64,000 bases of DNA from Portunus trituberculatus (GCF_017591435.1 NC_059304.1:27527902-27591901); one strand, 5' to 3'. Shown: positions 1-12,074, counted from the first letter of the stretch. Numbers and translations are program-made. Notes: generated by a model not told the origin, from the letters alone.

Positions 1-167
1 TCTAGAATAAAAACTCAATAAATTAGTTACACAAGACCGTCTTTTTCTAAAACCAAATTGGCTATTTGATATTAATATGTTGTTTTCAAGGAACTCGATC
101 CATTGTTTCTTTATAATTCTTTCACACATCTTGCATATTACACTAGTTAGTGATACTGGTCTGTAAT

Positions 168-1655
168 TTAAAGATTTTTCCTTCCTTCCGCTCTTATATA
201 TGGGAACCACCTCAGCTCTTTTCCATTTTCTATTGAGCATTTTATGATGTATATAGGACTTGCTAGTTCTTCCCTACATTCTTTCAGTATTCTGCCTGAG
301 ACTTCATCCGGTCCCATTGCCTTCTCTTCATCAAGTTCCTTCATTAACTCTTTTGTTTCAAGCTTGGTTACTTTAATCTCTTTCATATAGACTGTCTCTC
401 TATTAGCCTGTGGCCTTTCAAATTTGGATTCCTTAGTAAAGACCTCCTGGAGTTTATTATTTAATAGTTCTGCCATACTTTTTGGGTCTTCCACCATCCC
501 GTTCTTTCCTTTTAACCTTTATATTGTTTCTTTTTGCCGAATTTTTCCATTTATGAATCTGTAGAACAATTTTGGTTGCTCCTTACATTTTTCGACAATG
601 TCCTTTTCAAAGTTTTTTTCCTCTTCCTTCCTCACCTTAACATATTCATTTCTCGTTGCCTTGAAGTTTTCCTTATTTACTGGATTTCTATTTCTCCTCC
701 ACCTTTTCCATGCTCCATCTCTTTTCTCCTTTGCCCTAGCATACCTTGCATTAAACCAATCTTTCTTTCCTTCTTCTTTAGGTCTATATTTCGAGACATA
801 TTCCTTGACTCCTGTTTTGTATATTTCCACAAATAAGTTATACTTCTCTTGCATCGTCTCTGAGTTTTCCATCTCCCAGTTTACGTTTCTAAAATAGTTC
901 TTGAGATTCTCATTATCAGCCTTTCTGTAATTTAATCAGTCTCATTTGTATGAATCGTCTCTATCTTCCTTTGCCTCTTTTGTATCCATTTTTAATATTA
1001 CATGGTCACTCTTTCCCAATGGGCACTTATATCTTATATCATCATTCATTTGTATATCCCATGTAAAAACTAGGTCCAATCTCGATGTCTTGTCGTTTCC
1101 TCTGAATCTTGTGCATTCCTTTACTCTCTAGTCATTCATATTGTCTATCATTAGGTTCAGGAATCTTTCTCCCTAGGCTTCTTCCCCCATACCACTTTCA
1201 TAATTTTCCCAGTCCACTTCTTTACAGTTGAAATCTCCTACTAATATCACTTTTCTCCCTTCTTTAATGATTCTCGTTAGACTCCTTATTGTGTCATCTA
1301 TCATGTCTTTATATTCTTGATTAGTCCATGAATTTGTTTTTGGTGACACATACGTTACAATGATTGTTAACTCTTTTTTATTAATATGCATCTTAACATA
1401 CAGTACTTCTGCTTTTCCTTCCCCACATTCCACGTGGTTTATCACTATCTCCTTCCTTAACATTATCATGACTCCTCCTCCTCCTTTACCCCTTCTGTCT
1501 CTTCTCCATACATTATACCTATTATCCAAGTCGATTTTGATTGCCTCATTTATTTTTGTTTCAGTCAGGCATACAATATCCGGATTTTCTTTCTTTATGT
1601 AATCTCCTAATTCTAATTTACTTGATAAAACCCCGTCTATGTTCGTATACATCAT
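168..1655 (-). pseudogene. LINE-A1 ORF2: AP-endonuclease and N-terminal reverse transcriptase
   Basis: The segment 1173-1655 is an APE-type endonuclease: NIDG start, CLTETKINEA with the catalytic Glu, GKGGGGVMIM, and VGDFNCKEVDWE. Segments 519-872 (WFNARYARAKEKRDGAWKRW) and 168-497 (GPDEVSGRILKEC, the RT fingers motif) follow in the same frame. Near 230 the copy lacks about 19 bases present in LINE-A2 and A3, between two TTCC repeats, which shifts the frame just after KCSIENG. The RT catalytic region lies off the left edge. Target-primed reverse transcription is known for this class; this copy cannot encode it. Confidence 0.85.
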
Positions 1656-1684
1656 TTTTAGTCTCTTGCCTTTATCATTTTTAG

Positions 1685-2702
1685 TTAAACATGTTCAACT
1701 TTTTTCTCTTCCTTCTCTTTTATGTACCATTTCTTTATCCTGTCTCCTAGAATTCTCCAAAAGAATGCCTTTTTTTCCTCTTCTGAGCTTTCATTATTTT
1801 TTTTCCTTGCTGCTGCTGCTGCCAGTTTGTTGTATCTCTTCCTTTCTTCCACATTTCTATTTTTCTTTATATAGATATCCCTGCAGCCTTCTGTTTCTTT
1901 AAGTTTTGTTGTTCTATATAATATTTCTTCTGTTGCTGCTTTTGATTTTAGTAGTATTTTAATTGGTCTCATTTTTCCTTCTTGATATGGTTCCATTCTA
2001 TTTATTTCTTCTACTTCCTCTTCTAAGTTCTGCTTATCTTCGTCATTTAGATTTTTTAGTATGTCTTTGACTGATTTCATTTCTTCTTTTTCTCTTCTTG
2101 GTCAATGTTTTATATTTTTTCTTTTATTCCAAATACGATTACACTCTTTTTTTGTGCAATTTCTCTAACTAGATTTTCTTTGGTCATGAGGACTCCTATC
2201 ATTTTGTTTGTCATATTTTCTTCTTTTTCTTTTAGTTGTTCTTGAATCACCTCCTGAAAATCATCCTTATCTTTCTTATCTTGGACTCTCCATGCTTGTA
2301 CTTCTTTTTTAATCATGTTCTGTACTCTTTCTTCTTCCGTGTTTACTAGATCTTTTAGCTTCTCTTTCTTTCTCAGCTTTACCAAGTCCTTCTACCATGT
2401 GCTTCTTGCTTTTTCAGTTCTTCGTTTTCTGCTCTTAGCTTAGCTTTGTTTTCTTCCACTTTTTTTTCCTTTCTCTCAGTTTTATAAACTTTTTCTTGTT
2501 TTTCATTCTCTTTCATTTCCATACTCTCCTTTATCAATTTATCTAGTTTACATTTAACAATCAACACTCTCTTAAGTAGTGAAGTATTCACCGTATTGAA
2601 ACCTTCGAATGCGCTCTCTCCCTCATCAACATAGTCATCATCATCTTTCATTCTTTCCCTAGTCTCATATCTGCATTTTGATTGAATTTCTTCTTTACTC
2701 AT
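1685..2702 (-). pseudogene. LINE-A1 ORF1, coiled-coil nucleic-acid-binding-type protein, broken into three frames
   Basis: Three consecutive open segments (2379-2702, 2110-2385, 1685-2080) together look like one charged, Lys/Glu-rich protein with long predicted helices. The most upstream Met is at 2702 (MSKEEIQSK...) and begins an acidic segment with DDDD. The C-terminal part contains the conserved block EEKKAFFWRILGDRIKKWYI, found again in LINE-A2 (15364-15801) and, as EEKKEFFWRIL, in LINE-A6 and A7. No zinc knuckle or RRM is evident. Role as an RNA-binding ORF1p is inferred from position upstream of EN-RT. Frame changes near 2380 and 2095 make it non-functional as read. Confidence 0.7.
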
Positions 2703-2789
2703 GATTCTTTAACAGTTGAGTTCATGAAAAATGAGTCCACACTACTTGCCCAGGCCACTGTAAATACTATACAACACTGTAAAAAGTAT
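2703..2789. other. Short unassigned junction between LINE-A1 and LINE-B1
   Basis: About 87 bases between the first Met of LINE-A1 ORF1 (reading left) and the point where LINE-B1 becomes alignable with LINE-B2 (reading right). It may be LINE-A 5' UTR or unaligned LINE-B 5' sequence. The two LINEs are therefore head to head. Confidence 0.4.
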
Positions 2790-3022
2790 ACAACCTACCG
2801 AAACAATAACTTACTCCCAGTGAGATCTAATAGCACTAGTTCAGGAGGTGCTGTGAACCTTCCATTAAAGCTAGTTGTGATCTCGTTGAATGTTTCCCTT
2901 TGTGTCTCACAACTCAAGGGAGTAGTCACAACCTACCCTCTAAAGACAGCTCTCCTTCACACAAAACTACATGCACTTACCACACATACACCATTCACTC
3001 CAAATGAAAATTTAAAAGAAAA

Positions 3023-3964
3023 ATGGGACCCGAAATAAACAACACCTCGGAGTCCCCCTCTGGGGAGGGGACCAAAAATGTCCCCAGGTCGGACACCTTT
3101 CCTGTTGAAGACCACAAATGCCTTGACACCTTCCTCAACTTTTTCTACATTAACTTCTGCAACATTCGCAGTCTTAGATCAAATTTTCAATCTGTGGAAC
3201 ACCACCTCTCCTCTACTAAACCTCATCTTCTTTTCCTCACCAAAACACAGCTGTCTGAGGCAACTGACGGTAGCCCCTTCTCTGTTCCCTCCTACTTTCT
3301 CTATTCTCATTTTCATTCCAAAGCTGGATGTTGCGTCTATGTACGCAACGACTTAACTTGCTCTCGTGCCCATGCTCTTGAGTCTTCCGAATTTTCCACC
3401 ATCTGGCTACAACTTAACAGTCACTCTCAAACTAAATTCATCTGTGCTGTTTATCTCTCCCCTAACTCTTCTGACTATAGTAATTTCTTCGACTACTTAA
3501 CTTCTAAAGTGGAGCACATTCTGTCCCTCTACCCTTTCGCTGAGATTTCCATTCTTAGAGATTTCAATGTTCACCACCAGCTTTGGCTTTCCTCTCCCTT
3601 CACTGACCACCCTGGTGAACTAGCCTTCAACTTTGCTATCCTCCATGACCTAGAGCAACTGGTGCAACACCCTACTCATATTCCTGACCGTCTTGGAGAC
3701 ACGCCCAACATTCTTGATGTCTTCCTCACCTCTAACCCTTCTGCTTATGCTGTCACCCTTTCATCTCCGTTGGGCTCCTCCGATCACAATCTCATTTCTG
3801 TATCTTGTCCTATTTTTCCAATCCCTCCGCAGGATCCCCAAAGCGAAGGTGCCTCTGGCATTTGCCTCTGCCAGTTGGGGGACCTGAGGAGGTATTATGC
3901 TGATTTTCCTGGAATGATTATTGCTTCCGTGTCAGAGACCCATCTCTTTGTGCTGAACGCATAA
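3023..3964 (+). pseudogene. LINE-B1 endonuclease domain
   Basis: Open for 313 codons. The recognisable APE fold runs from FFYINFCNIRSLRSN through FLTKTQLSEA, VYVRNDLTCSRAHA, ISILRDFNVHH and SSDHNLISV. The usual catalytic Glu in the ETQL motif is Lys here (TKTQL), and the GDFN motif is RDFN. LINE-B2 keeps the Glu but has GNFI. Both copies therefore lack an intact active site, by different mutations. The reading frame leaves the alignment near 3860 (CLCQLGDL replaces the B2 continuation). Confidence 0.8.
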
Positions 3965-4094
3965 CAGAGGTGTTAGTATCTGGCATGGAGGCGTACATTC
4001 CTCATTCTTTTCTCAACCTAAACCTTCTAAACCTTGGTTTAACTCAGCCTGTTCTCGTGCTATACATGATAGAGAGGTTGCCCACAAAAGGTAC

Positions 4095-5972
4095 TTGAGC
4101 CTTCCATCTCCTGAATCTCATGCACTTTATATCTCTGCCCGGAATCATGCCAAGTCTGTTCTTCAACTTGCCAAACACTCTTTCATAAATAGGAAATGTC
4201 AAAATCTTTCAAACTCAAACTCTCCTCGTGACTTCTGGCATCTAGCCAAAACATCTCAAATAACTTCACTTCTTCATCTTTCCTCCTTTATTTCATCCTG
4301 ATGGCACCACTGCCATCTCTTCTGTCTCTAAAGCTGAACTCTTTTCTCAAACCTTTGCTCACAACTCCACCTTGGACGATTCTGGGCTTGTCCTCCTCTC
4401 CTCCTCCCTCTGACTATTTCATGTCTACAATCAAAATTCTTCGTAATGATGTTTTCCATGCCCTTGCTGGCCTAAACCCTCGGAAGGCTTATGGACCTGA
4501 TGGGGTCCCTCCTATTGTTCTCAAAAACTGTGCTTCTGTGCTTGCACCTTGCCTGGCCAAACTCTTCCAACTTTGTCTATCGACTTCTACCTTTCCTTCC
4601 TGCTGGAAGTTCGCCTACATTCAGCCTGTTCCTAAAAAGGGTGACCGTTCTAACCCCTCAAACTACCGTCCTATAGCTTTAATCTCTTGCTTGTCTAAAG
4701 TTTTTGAATCTATCCTGAATAGGAAGATTCTCAAACATCTGTCACTTCACAATCTTCTGTCTGATCGCCAGTATGGCTTCCGTCAAGGTCGCTCTACTGG
4801 TGATCTGGCTTTCCTTACTGAGTCTTGGTCATCCTCTTTTAGAGATTTCGGTGAAACTTTTGCTGTTGCGTTAGACATATCAAAAGCTTTTTATAGAGTC
4901 TGGCATAAAGCTTTGATTTCAAAACTGCCCTCTTACAGCTTCTATCCTTCTCTCTGCAACTTTATCTCAAATTTCCTTTCCGACTGCTCTATTGCTGCTG
5001 TGGTAGACGGCTACTGTTCTTCTCCTAAACTTATTGATAGTGGTGTTCCTCAGGGTTCTGTCCTGTCACCCACTCTCTTTCTATTATTCATTAATGACCT
5101 TCTTAACCAAACTTCTTGCCCTATCCACTTCTAGCTGATGATACCACCCTACATCTTTCCATGTTCTTTCAGAGACGTCCAACCCTTCAGGAAATCAACA
5201 GATCACACGGGGACGCCATGGAACGCTTGACTTCCGATCTCTCTAAGATTTCCGATTGGGGCAGAGAAAATCTAGTAGTTTTCAATGCCTCAAAACTCAA
5301 TTCCTCCATCTATCAACTCGACACAACCTTCCAGACAACTATCCCTCTTCTTCAATGACACTCAACTGTCTCCTCTTCCACAATGAATATCCTCGGTCTG
5401 TCCTTTGCTCATAATCTTAACTGGAAACTTCACATCTCATCTCTTGCTAAAACAGCTTCTATGAAATTAGGTGTTCTGAGGCGTCTCCGACAGTTTTTCT
5501 CGCCCCTCCAACTGCTTACTCTGTATAAGGGCCTTATCCGTCCCTGTATGGAGTACTCTTTGCATGTTTGGGGGTTCCAGTCACACAGCTTTGCTTGATA
5601 GGGTGGAATCGAAAGCTCTTTGTCTCATCAACTCCCCTCCTCTGACTAACTGTCTTCAGTCTCTTTCTCACCGCCGAAATGTTGCATCCCTTTCTATATT
5701 TTATCGCTATTTTCATGGTAACTGTTCTACTGATCTTGCTAACTGCATGCCTCCCCTCCTCCTGCGGCCACGCTGCACAAGGCTTTCTTCTTCCTCTCAT
5801 CCCTATTCTGTCCAACTCTCTAATGCAAGAGTTAACCAGTACGCTCAATCATTCATCCCTTTCATTGGTAAACTCTGGAACTCCCTCCCTGCATCTGTAT
5901 TTCCGAATTCCTACAACTTGTCTTCTTTTAAGAGGGAGGTATCGAGGCATTTGCTCCCCTAATTCTGGCTGA
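4095..5972 (+). pseudogene. LINE-B1 reverse transcriptase and C-terminal domain, frameshifted
   Basis: Segments 4095-4301, 4301-5134, 5116-5358, 5383-5598 and 5564-5962 lie in different frames. Motifs in order: NPRKAYGPDGVPP, KKGDRSNPSNYRPIAL, RQYGFRQGRSTGD, VALDISKAF (catalytic Asp), SGVPQGSVLSPTLFLLFIND, and (Y)ADDTT, where the catalytic DD box straddles a frame change at about 5130. The C-terminal end shows LWNSLPASVFPNSYN and RHLLP. At 4892 the usual FDRVWH reads FYRVWH, loss of a conserved Asp next to motif A. Confidence 0.82.
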
Positions 5973-6090
5973 CGGTTTTGGCACCTTTTGTACTCTTTGG
6001 AGAGCCAGTGCTCAAGTGGGCCTTTTTCTAACTTTCTCTATTTTGCCCTTGGCTGGCCCTCTTCCCAACATAAAAAAAAAAAAAAAAAAA

Positions 6091-6151
6091 AGTAGTGAAG
6101 ATCAGCTGATTGTCGGAACGGCTCCAGTGCGACCTTCCTCGACCGCGTCTG
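6091..6151. other. 61-bp spacer between LINE-B1 tail and LINE-A2 3' end
   Basis: Unrecognised single-copy sequence. It starts GTAGTGAAG, which also occurs at 2576-2584; see rejected items. Confidence 0.4.
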
Positions 6152-6943
6152 GTGTATTTACCTAATTGTAGTTTTACAGGGCCTGGGCTTTATGCTTGTG
6201 TGGCCCCGTCTCCATATTTACATTTATCCAATCTTACTTTAAAAGTATGCACACTCGTTGCAGACACTACTTCTTCATTCAAACTGTTCCACATCTCAAT
6301 ACATCTTTGCAGGAAACTGTATTTTTTAAAATCTCTCAGACATCTTCCCTTTCTCAGCTTTTTACTATGCGATCTTGTGCTTCGAATGTCATATTCTTCT
6401 CTCAGGATCAGTTTCTCATTATCCACTTGATCCATTCTGTTAATCAATTTATAAACTTGTATCAGATCCCCTCTCTCTCTTCTCTGTTCCAGGGTTGGTA
6501 GATCCATAGCTTTTAGTCTCTCCTCATATGTCATCCCTTTAAATTCTGGAACCATTTTTGTAGCCATTTTTTGCAGTCTTTCCAATTTCCTTATGTGTTT
6601 CTTTAATCCACACAACTCTTGCATATTCCAGTCTAGGTCTTATTTTAGTACTTATCAATTTCTTCATCATTTCTTTGTCCATATAGTGAAATGTTAATCC
6701 AATATTCCTCAGCAAATTATACGTTTCTCTGAAAATTCTATCAATATGGCTTACCGGTTGATTGTTTTCTTCCACTGTCACTCCCAAGTCTTTTTCCTTT
6801 TTTACTTTTTCTAGTTCTACTCCATTTCCCATCTTATAGATTCCCACTGGTCGTCTTTCACTTTTTCCCATTTCCATGACATGGCTTTTGTCCACATTGA
6901 ATTCCATCTCCCATTTTTTACTCCATTTCCAGATCTTGTTTAA
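6152..6943 (-). mobile_element. LINE-A2, 3' half, left of the Harbinger insertion
   Basis: The 3' terminus reads, on the minus strand, ...CTACAATTAGGTAAATACA, the standard LINE-A end. The sequence aligns with LINE-A3 up to AGATCTTGTTTAA at 6943. There it is cut by the Harbinger transposon and resumes at 13324. TAA is present at both junctions (6941-6943 and 13324-13326). Confidence 0.9.
6190..6907 (-). pseudogene. LINE-A2 ORF2 C-terminal part
   Basis: Two segments, 6539-6907 and 6190-6624, encode the thumb and C-terminal domain: MEFNVDKSHVMEMGKSERR, EKVKKEKDLGVTV, IRPRLEYARVVW, LPTLEQRRERGDLIQVYKL, MWNSLNEEVVSA and the end YGDGATQA. The RRERGDLI...WNSL pattern is typical of CR1/L2-type LINEs. 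A frame change near 6600 separates the two segments. Confidence 0.85.
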
Positions 6944-6960
6944 TGGCCGCTTTCTTAAAC
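6944..6960 (+). repeat. Harbinger left terminal inverted repeat
   Basis: TGGCCGCTTTCTTAAAC, 12 of 17 positions matching the right end; the inner ten bases TTTCTTAAAC are identical. Confidence 0.8.
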
Positions 6961-6985
6961 TTCTAAAAATTTGTTTCGTAGGTCA

Positions 6986-7002
6986 GCACACCACTTTGGT
7001 GT
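6986..7002. repeat. Subterminal hairpin in Harbinger left end
   Basis: CACACCACTTTGGTGTG is a perfect 7-bp inverted repeat with a 3-base loop just inside the left end. Subterminal palindromes of this kind often bind the accessory or transposase protein; that role is inferred. Coordinates are by eye, within a few bases. Confidence 0.5.
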
Positions 7003-7239
7003 GGTAGCACCCGAAACCTAAGTTTTGATTTCTTAAACGCTGGCGCACCGACCCGTGTGTTGTTAGGTAGACAATGATACTCGTACTCTAGCATCCCATA
7101 GAAATGCGGACAATTCACAAGTGTTGGTACCCCTCCTCGTAGAAGATTGGCAAGCCTGTGTATCAGCTGATGTAAACAAAGCGCCATTTTCAGCCAGTTC
7201 ATGCTGGAGTGTACACGCTTCTCGCAGCTGAACAACACC

Positions 7240-9663
7240 ATGGCTACCAGGGACCTAAAAGGCACACCACTCTCTTACGCCCAGAAGTTGTATCTCGTGA
7301 GACAAATTAGAGATCACCTTGTGGTACACACGAAACCTTCAAACTACACTAGTATACTGGAGAGAAAAGCTGTGTTGGAGACAATAACTAAGAACTTCAA
7401 TGTATGTTTCTCCACGGCAGAGCCCAAGAATACTCATCAGCTGAAGAGGACTTGGGAATACTTAAAGAACAAGTAAGTATGAAAATGAGGGAAAAGCATC
7501 CACCATTTGGTAAATTAAGGTTGAAAACATGAGAAGTTTTGATGTAATTGTTATGATTTAGGAATTAGTTTACTACTGTATTTTTACTACTATTGGTAAA
7601 GGTGGCTAGTATTACCCCCTCCCCCCATGAAAACTAGGTAGATTTGCAACGAAATCTGTTAGGATAAATCAGTCAAAAACATGTAAATCTACCAGAAAAA
7701 AATATTGAGAGGTGACCAAATATAACTTAACAAACTTACCTAACCTTAATCTAACGAAATCATGGCCTAGCCTAAAGAAACCCAAACCAAACCAAAGCAA
7801 ACAGTATTATTTTACAAAACAGGAAAACTGTGTGAGAAGAAAACTAGTTGGATATTAGGAAGTGCACATTTTGTAAGAAATTTTTCTCAGATGCATTTTC
7901 TTCCTCAAACTATTAATAGGTTAGGTTAGGATAACTTTGTGTCATATCACTAAATTCACTAATTCACTACATCATTGTTCAATATGTTCAACCCTAAGAA
8001 ACTTAGCTTAACATAACACAAACTTAAATGATATAACCTAACATAATGTAAGACTATTCATGTAGCTTTGAATGTAGTAGTGTCTGCAAAACAAAACTAA
8101 GTAAATAAATACATAAATAAATAAAGTAAAAAATAATTAATTAATGGGTGTGTTTTTACAGAGTGAAGAAGGATCACAGCAGGTACATCCGGGAAACCCA
8201 TCAGACTGGTGGTGGGCCACCACCAGCCCCACCAAAACCAGCTGATGAGGTAACGCTGATTGTACAACTGATCCTTAATAATAGGCTGCCAGTACCTGAC
8301 GACATTTTTGATAGTGAATTTGTGGAAGCACGCGTGCTGGCCCGACTCAATTCCACTGCACTGGAATGTGGTGAGTTGAAAAACTTATTTTTTATGAACT
8401 TTTTAACATGTTTAAAATAAAAACTAAAAAAAACAGGAGTGCATGCATGGCTTTCAAGTCATTATGGTCCCACACCCTTGTCACACCGGCCCCACAACCG
8501 ACACTCCTGCCCCAATACCACAACGATGAACAATTACACATTTTTGTTAACCTTACTTAACCTAACCAGATGTGTAGTTTCAATGTTTTTCAAGTAAATA
8601 TAATTGCTAGCAAGAACGTGCAATTGTTCATCACAAAGGTACATTGATCCGCAGAACTGGCTTCCCATGCATGTGGAATATGTAAAACAAAATTTTTACT
8701 TAATATAATATATCACAATATAATATAAATATATAATTTTGTGTTTACAGCTGACACACCTGAAGCTGCTGGACAGCAGCCAGCAACCCTGGCAGTCCAC
8801 TTATCATCAGGAGTGAAGACTGTGGTATGTCAGTTATTCATATTTTAAGTAATAGCAATTAACAATACTTTCTTCTCATTGGTTATTGAAAGTACAATTT
8901 TTTGGTTAAGCTTTCTCAGTTATAACACCCATCGGGCTAAATAAGTGGATACTAAAATGTAGGATTTTATGGAAGAAGTGTTATGATGTCTTGGCTTGAA
9001 TGCCTTCAGTACTAACTGCCTTCGAGGAAATTTATCAATTTGTTATGTTCTCAATTAACCTTTTTTTGCTGTATATACAAGTAATTTAATTTTTTGCCTG
9101 AGACTGGTCAGTTAGATTAGGTAATGTGAGAGAGTTCGAGATGGCAAGAGTAAGAGAATGTATGTATGAATGTATGTATAATGTATGCATACCCCACAAG
9201 ATGTATGTATGAATAGAGCATGGGGTGAAGTGGGGATTAGTGAAAATATTTCAAGATGTGTAACTTATATGTTTTATCTATTTTGCAGAACTTATAGATG
9301 CGGAAGATGATGTGGACCTCCCAGGTGCTAGAACCTCCGCTCATCCTGACCTAAAAAAAGGCACCTGCTCTGCTCGCAGCAGTAGTGCCACAGCTGCCAC
9401 CCAAAACCAGTCCTTCACAGGATGAAAGAGGAAGGCAGCAGAAAGCAAATCTGCTGCTTATGGCAGGTGTGCCAAGCAGCAGAAACACTTTCGTGATGAA
9501 CTGGCCTCAACATTTGAGGCCCTTGCAGCAAATGCGGCGACAACGCTGCACAGCGTAGCTTCTGCTGCCGATAAAATTGGGTCGGCGGCTGACAGAATGG
9601 CATCTGCTGCAGAGAATGCTGCAGCCCTTGAAAGGGTAGCTGGTATACACCAACCACTACCAT
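7240..9663 (+). pseudogene. Harbinger Myb/SANT-like DNA-binding protein (4 exons, mildly damaged)
   Basis: Start MATRDLKGTPLSYAQKLYL at 7240. Exons: 7240-7472 (donor GTAAGT), 8162-8370 (acceptor TTTTTACAG, donor GTGAGT), 8751-8824 (acceptor TGTTTACAG, donor GTATGT), 9289-9663 (acceptor ATTTTGCAG, stop TAA). Exons 1-2 and 2-3 join in frame. The first about 85 residues resemble the zeste/Myb-SANT-like trihelix (FNVCFSTAE...LKRTWEYLKNK). A Pro-rich linker (GGGPPPAPPKP) follows, and an Ala-rich helical C-terminus. The exon 3 to 4 join is out of frame as written, and codon 9422-9424 is TGA, probably decayed CGA (Arg). AATAAA lies at about 9680. It binds transposon ends in known systems. Confidence 0.8.
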
Positions 9664-10363
9664 AAGGTACCACTGAAGAAAATAAAAATAAAGAATAACG
9701 AAGTGTAGCATTGTTATTTTATTTTATACTTGTACATTTTAATTGTATCTCCACAACACAACCAAACATAAAAACATTACATTGCCCATTGAGGTGTACA
9801 TTTCTCTGTATATGTCATCTTCCACTTAGAAATTATACACATAAATATACATTGAAAGAACAGAGATGGAAAGTTTATCAATAAAAGATCATAAACTATT
9901 GTGAAATAGCACAAACTGGTAGAGTTCTCCCTATAAGTATTAGGTAAGAATATGGGTAGGAAGGGTAAGATTGTGTATGATACATATATGTTGCAACAGG
10001 TTCCATTGCTGCTCTATCTTGAAAACCCGTCAAAATCTGAGGCGAGATATTGTACCTGTTCAGTATAGCGACCACTGTTAAACTGATCACATTGTTTACC
10101 TTCATTTTCCAGTTCTGATATCATATTTCTGAAATTTCTCAGTGCACGTTGCTGTAGCTGTGAAGACACTAGTTTTAGTTTCTGCTTGATGTCACATCAC
10201 TAATCATGTCAACTATAGTTATATGTTTTCCTTGCAAATCTAATTTCAGTTCATTCAACATATCAGATATGTCTACTCAGAATGTTAAATCCAACAGCCA
10301 TTCCCTGCCACCCCTGACCTAAAACCACCTTTCGATAAGCAACCGTCTCTTGTTAGCACCCCC

Positions 10364-12074
10364 CTAAGCACCATCAACTTCCATTTCACCACCATTTATA
10401 TCATCATCATCTTCATCGTCAGCAGCAGCAGCAGCATGTCTAACCTCATTAACATCATTGCCTTCTGGGCAGCATGGCTTATCTACAAGTGGATACCGCC
10501 TTGAAATAGCAATATTATGCAATATAGCACATGCCATGATAATAAGCTTTGTGGTACCAAGCTTGGTCTACATTTGAATACTTAGGATTCCAAATCTTCT
10601 CTTCCACACACCAGAAGCCCTTTCTATAGTATTCCTAGTTCTAATGTGTGCTGCGTTGTATCTCTCTTCTTTTTCATTTCTAGGATTTAGTATTGGAGTT
10701 AGTATAAAAGGAGTACATGGGTATGCACTGTCACCCAACAGATGCCCAGAATATCCTCCCTGTTCAAGCTTTGTGTAAATTCTGGAATTTTCAAACATTC
10801 TTGCATCATGTGTGAAGCCAGGCCAACTACATACAATATTTGTAAACCTTAATTTTGCATCACATGCACCCTGTACATTCAGGGGCATAAATCCCTTCCT
10901 ACAGCGGTAATGTGCAGGATCATCCCCCCCCTGGACTTTTGATTTTTATCTGAGTTCCATCAACACAGCCAATTACTCCAGGTAGTTGAGCAATCCTGTA
11001 GAATTCATTGACAATGGCATAAGTCTCTTGATGATCAGGGAAGTGTATGTGGCGTGGGGCAGTTGAGGCAATTGCTGTTGCAATACACCTCATAAATCTG
11101 CAAATGGATGCTGCCGACATCTCTGCACAATCTGAGAGCGTGATTTGGAAGTTTCCTGTCGCCATATAGCGAAGCGACACAAGAAGCTGCAGGTACTGCG
11201 GCACACTAATTCCTGCAAAGAGTTTATAAACTTTTAGGAAGCAGAAAACTTTGGGTCTGGCTATTTGAGAAGGACAATACATAAACAAATTTGCTGGTAG
11301 ATATTAAGATAGATAGACTGATACATATGTCTAACATTAAAAAAAAATTTCTAAGTGTGCGAGTCATAGAAAATGATGGGAGCCTCTGATACATAGGTAC
11401 ATGTATCAAGAAATCAAAGAGCTTGGAAGGGATAGCATTCGTAGAAAACATTTAAGCAATAATTAAGCATAAAGTAATACATACTGTATGCAAAAATGGC
11501 ATCTTAATGTTGATAGTTATACCCATCCCCTCACTCATTCCCTTAGGTCTCCTTATACAACCGCACAAAAAAAATAATAAAATAAAAAAACAGCAGAAAG
11601 GCTTCAAGTTCCCTCACTTCATCTCATTAAATTGCCTCCGATACGGTGGCAGATAGGCAGAACATATGTAAGCATCGTTCTATAGTAAACTTAAGTAATG
11701 ATACATATAAAATATAATTACTGTTATAGATTGTCTTACCTCTTCCATCTCGTATTCTTCCCAAGTAGGGTGTGATCTCTTCAAGCACATCCCTTACGCC
11801 ATCCTTTGATAGTCGATACCTGTTGGGATTTTTAATCTTTCAGAAATGTTCCACAAAAAAAGATGCCAATATATAATTATAAATAGATAGAAGCATATAA
11901 CTACCACGAATGGGATAATTACCTTTGGATGAATTCCTCTTCCGTGAGGTATACCATTGGGTTACTGCGATCCCGTAGTACTGTACGTGGTAATCTCAAG
12001 CGCCGAATTTCTTCTATTTCCTCATAGTCAAGTTCTTGTAGGAGATTAACAATGCCACAGAAAAGTTCTAAGGC
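10364..12074 (-). pseudogene. Harbinger DDE transposase (HARBI1-like), one frameshift and one stop
   Basis: Exons on the minus strand: 12074-11923, 11819-11740 and 11212-10364, with consensus donors/acceptors and in-frame joins (an upstream first exon was not located). Domain order: N-terminal NPMVYLTEEEFIQRYRLSKD, helix-turn-helix region VSLRYMATGNFQITLSD, then the DDE nuclease: GVIGCVDGTQIKIK (first Asp), LLGDSAYP (second Asp), RNTIERASGVWKRRFG (Glu), and C-terminal TTKLIIMACAILHN and an acidic tail. All three catalytic residues are present. Damage: an eight-G run at 10924-10931 (seven would keep frame) and an in-frame TAG at about 10565. The homopolymer slip could be a sequencing error. 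Confidence 0.88.

Larger units (their letters stand above)
1..2702 (-). mobile_element. LINE-A1, CR1/L2-like non-LTR retrotransposon, 3' part outside window
   Basis: Reads right to left: a lysine/glutamate-rich ORF1, then ORF2 with an AP-endonuclease and the start of a reverse transcriptase. It is colinear with LINE-A2 and LINE-A3; position 1 matches the sequence at about 17038 of LINE-A3, so the element continues left of the window. Family assignment rests on the EN/RT motifs and on the shared 3' end seen in the other copies (AATTAGGTAAATAC repeats rather than poly-A, as in CR1/L2 elements). This is the only copy here that reaches the likely 5' end of ORF1. Confidence 0.88.
2790..6090 (+). 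mobile_element. LINE-B1, APE-type non-LTR retrotransposon with poly-A tail
   Basis: Colinear with LINE-B2 (46254-49560, minus) from about 2790 to the tail. Order: 5' region, AP-endonuclease (3023-3964), RT (4095-5360), C-terminal domain (5383-5972), short 3' UTR with TTGGCTGGCCCTCTTCC, then 20 A at 6071-6090. The poly-A end separates it from LINE-A. Several frameshifts and a damaged endonuclease site show it is dead. Clade within jockey/CR1-like APE LINEs is not resolved by eye. Confidence 0.88.

Noticed and set aside
534..897. Phe/Ser/Leu-rich plus-strand ORFs across LINE-A copies (also 14259, 17592, 15322)
   Set aside because: Antisense shadows of the Lys/Glu-rich LINE-A ORFs.
2576..6100. 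GTAGTGAAG at 2576 and after the poly-A at 6091 as the target duplication of LINE-B1
   Set aside because: It would place the LINE-B start at 2585, inside an open LINE-A1 ORF1, and the 2585-2789 sequence has no match in LINE-B2. Left as coincidence or unresolved.
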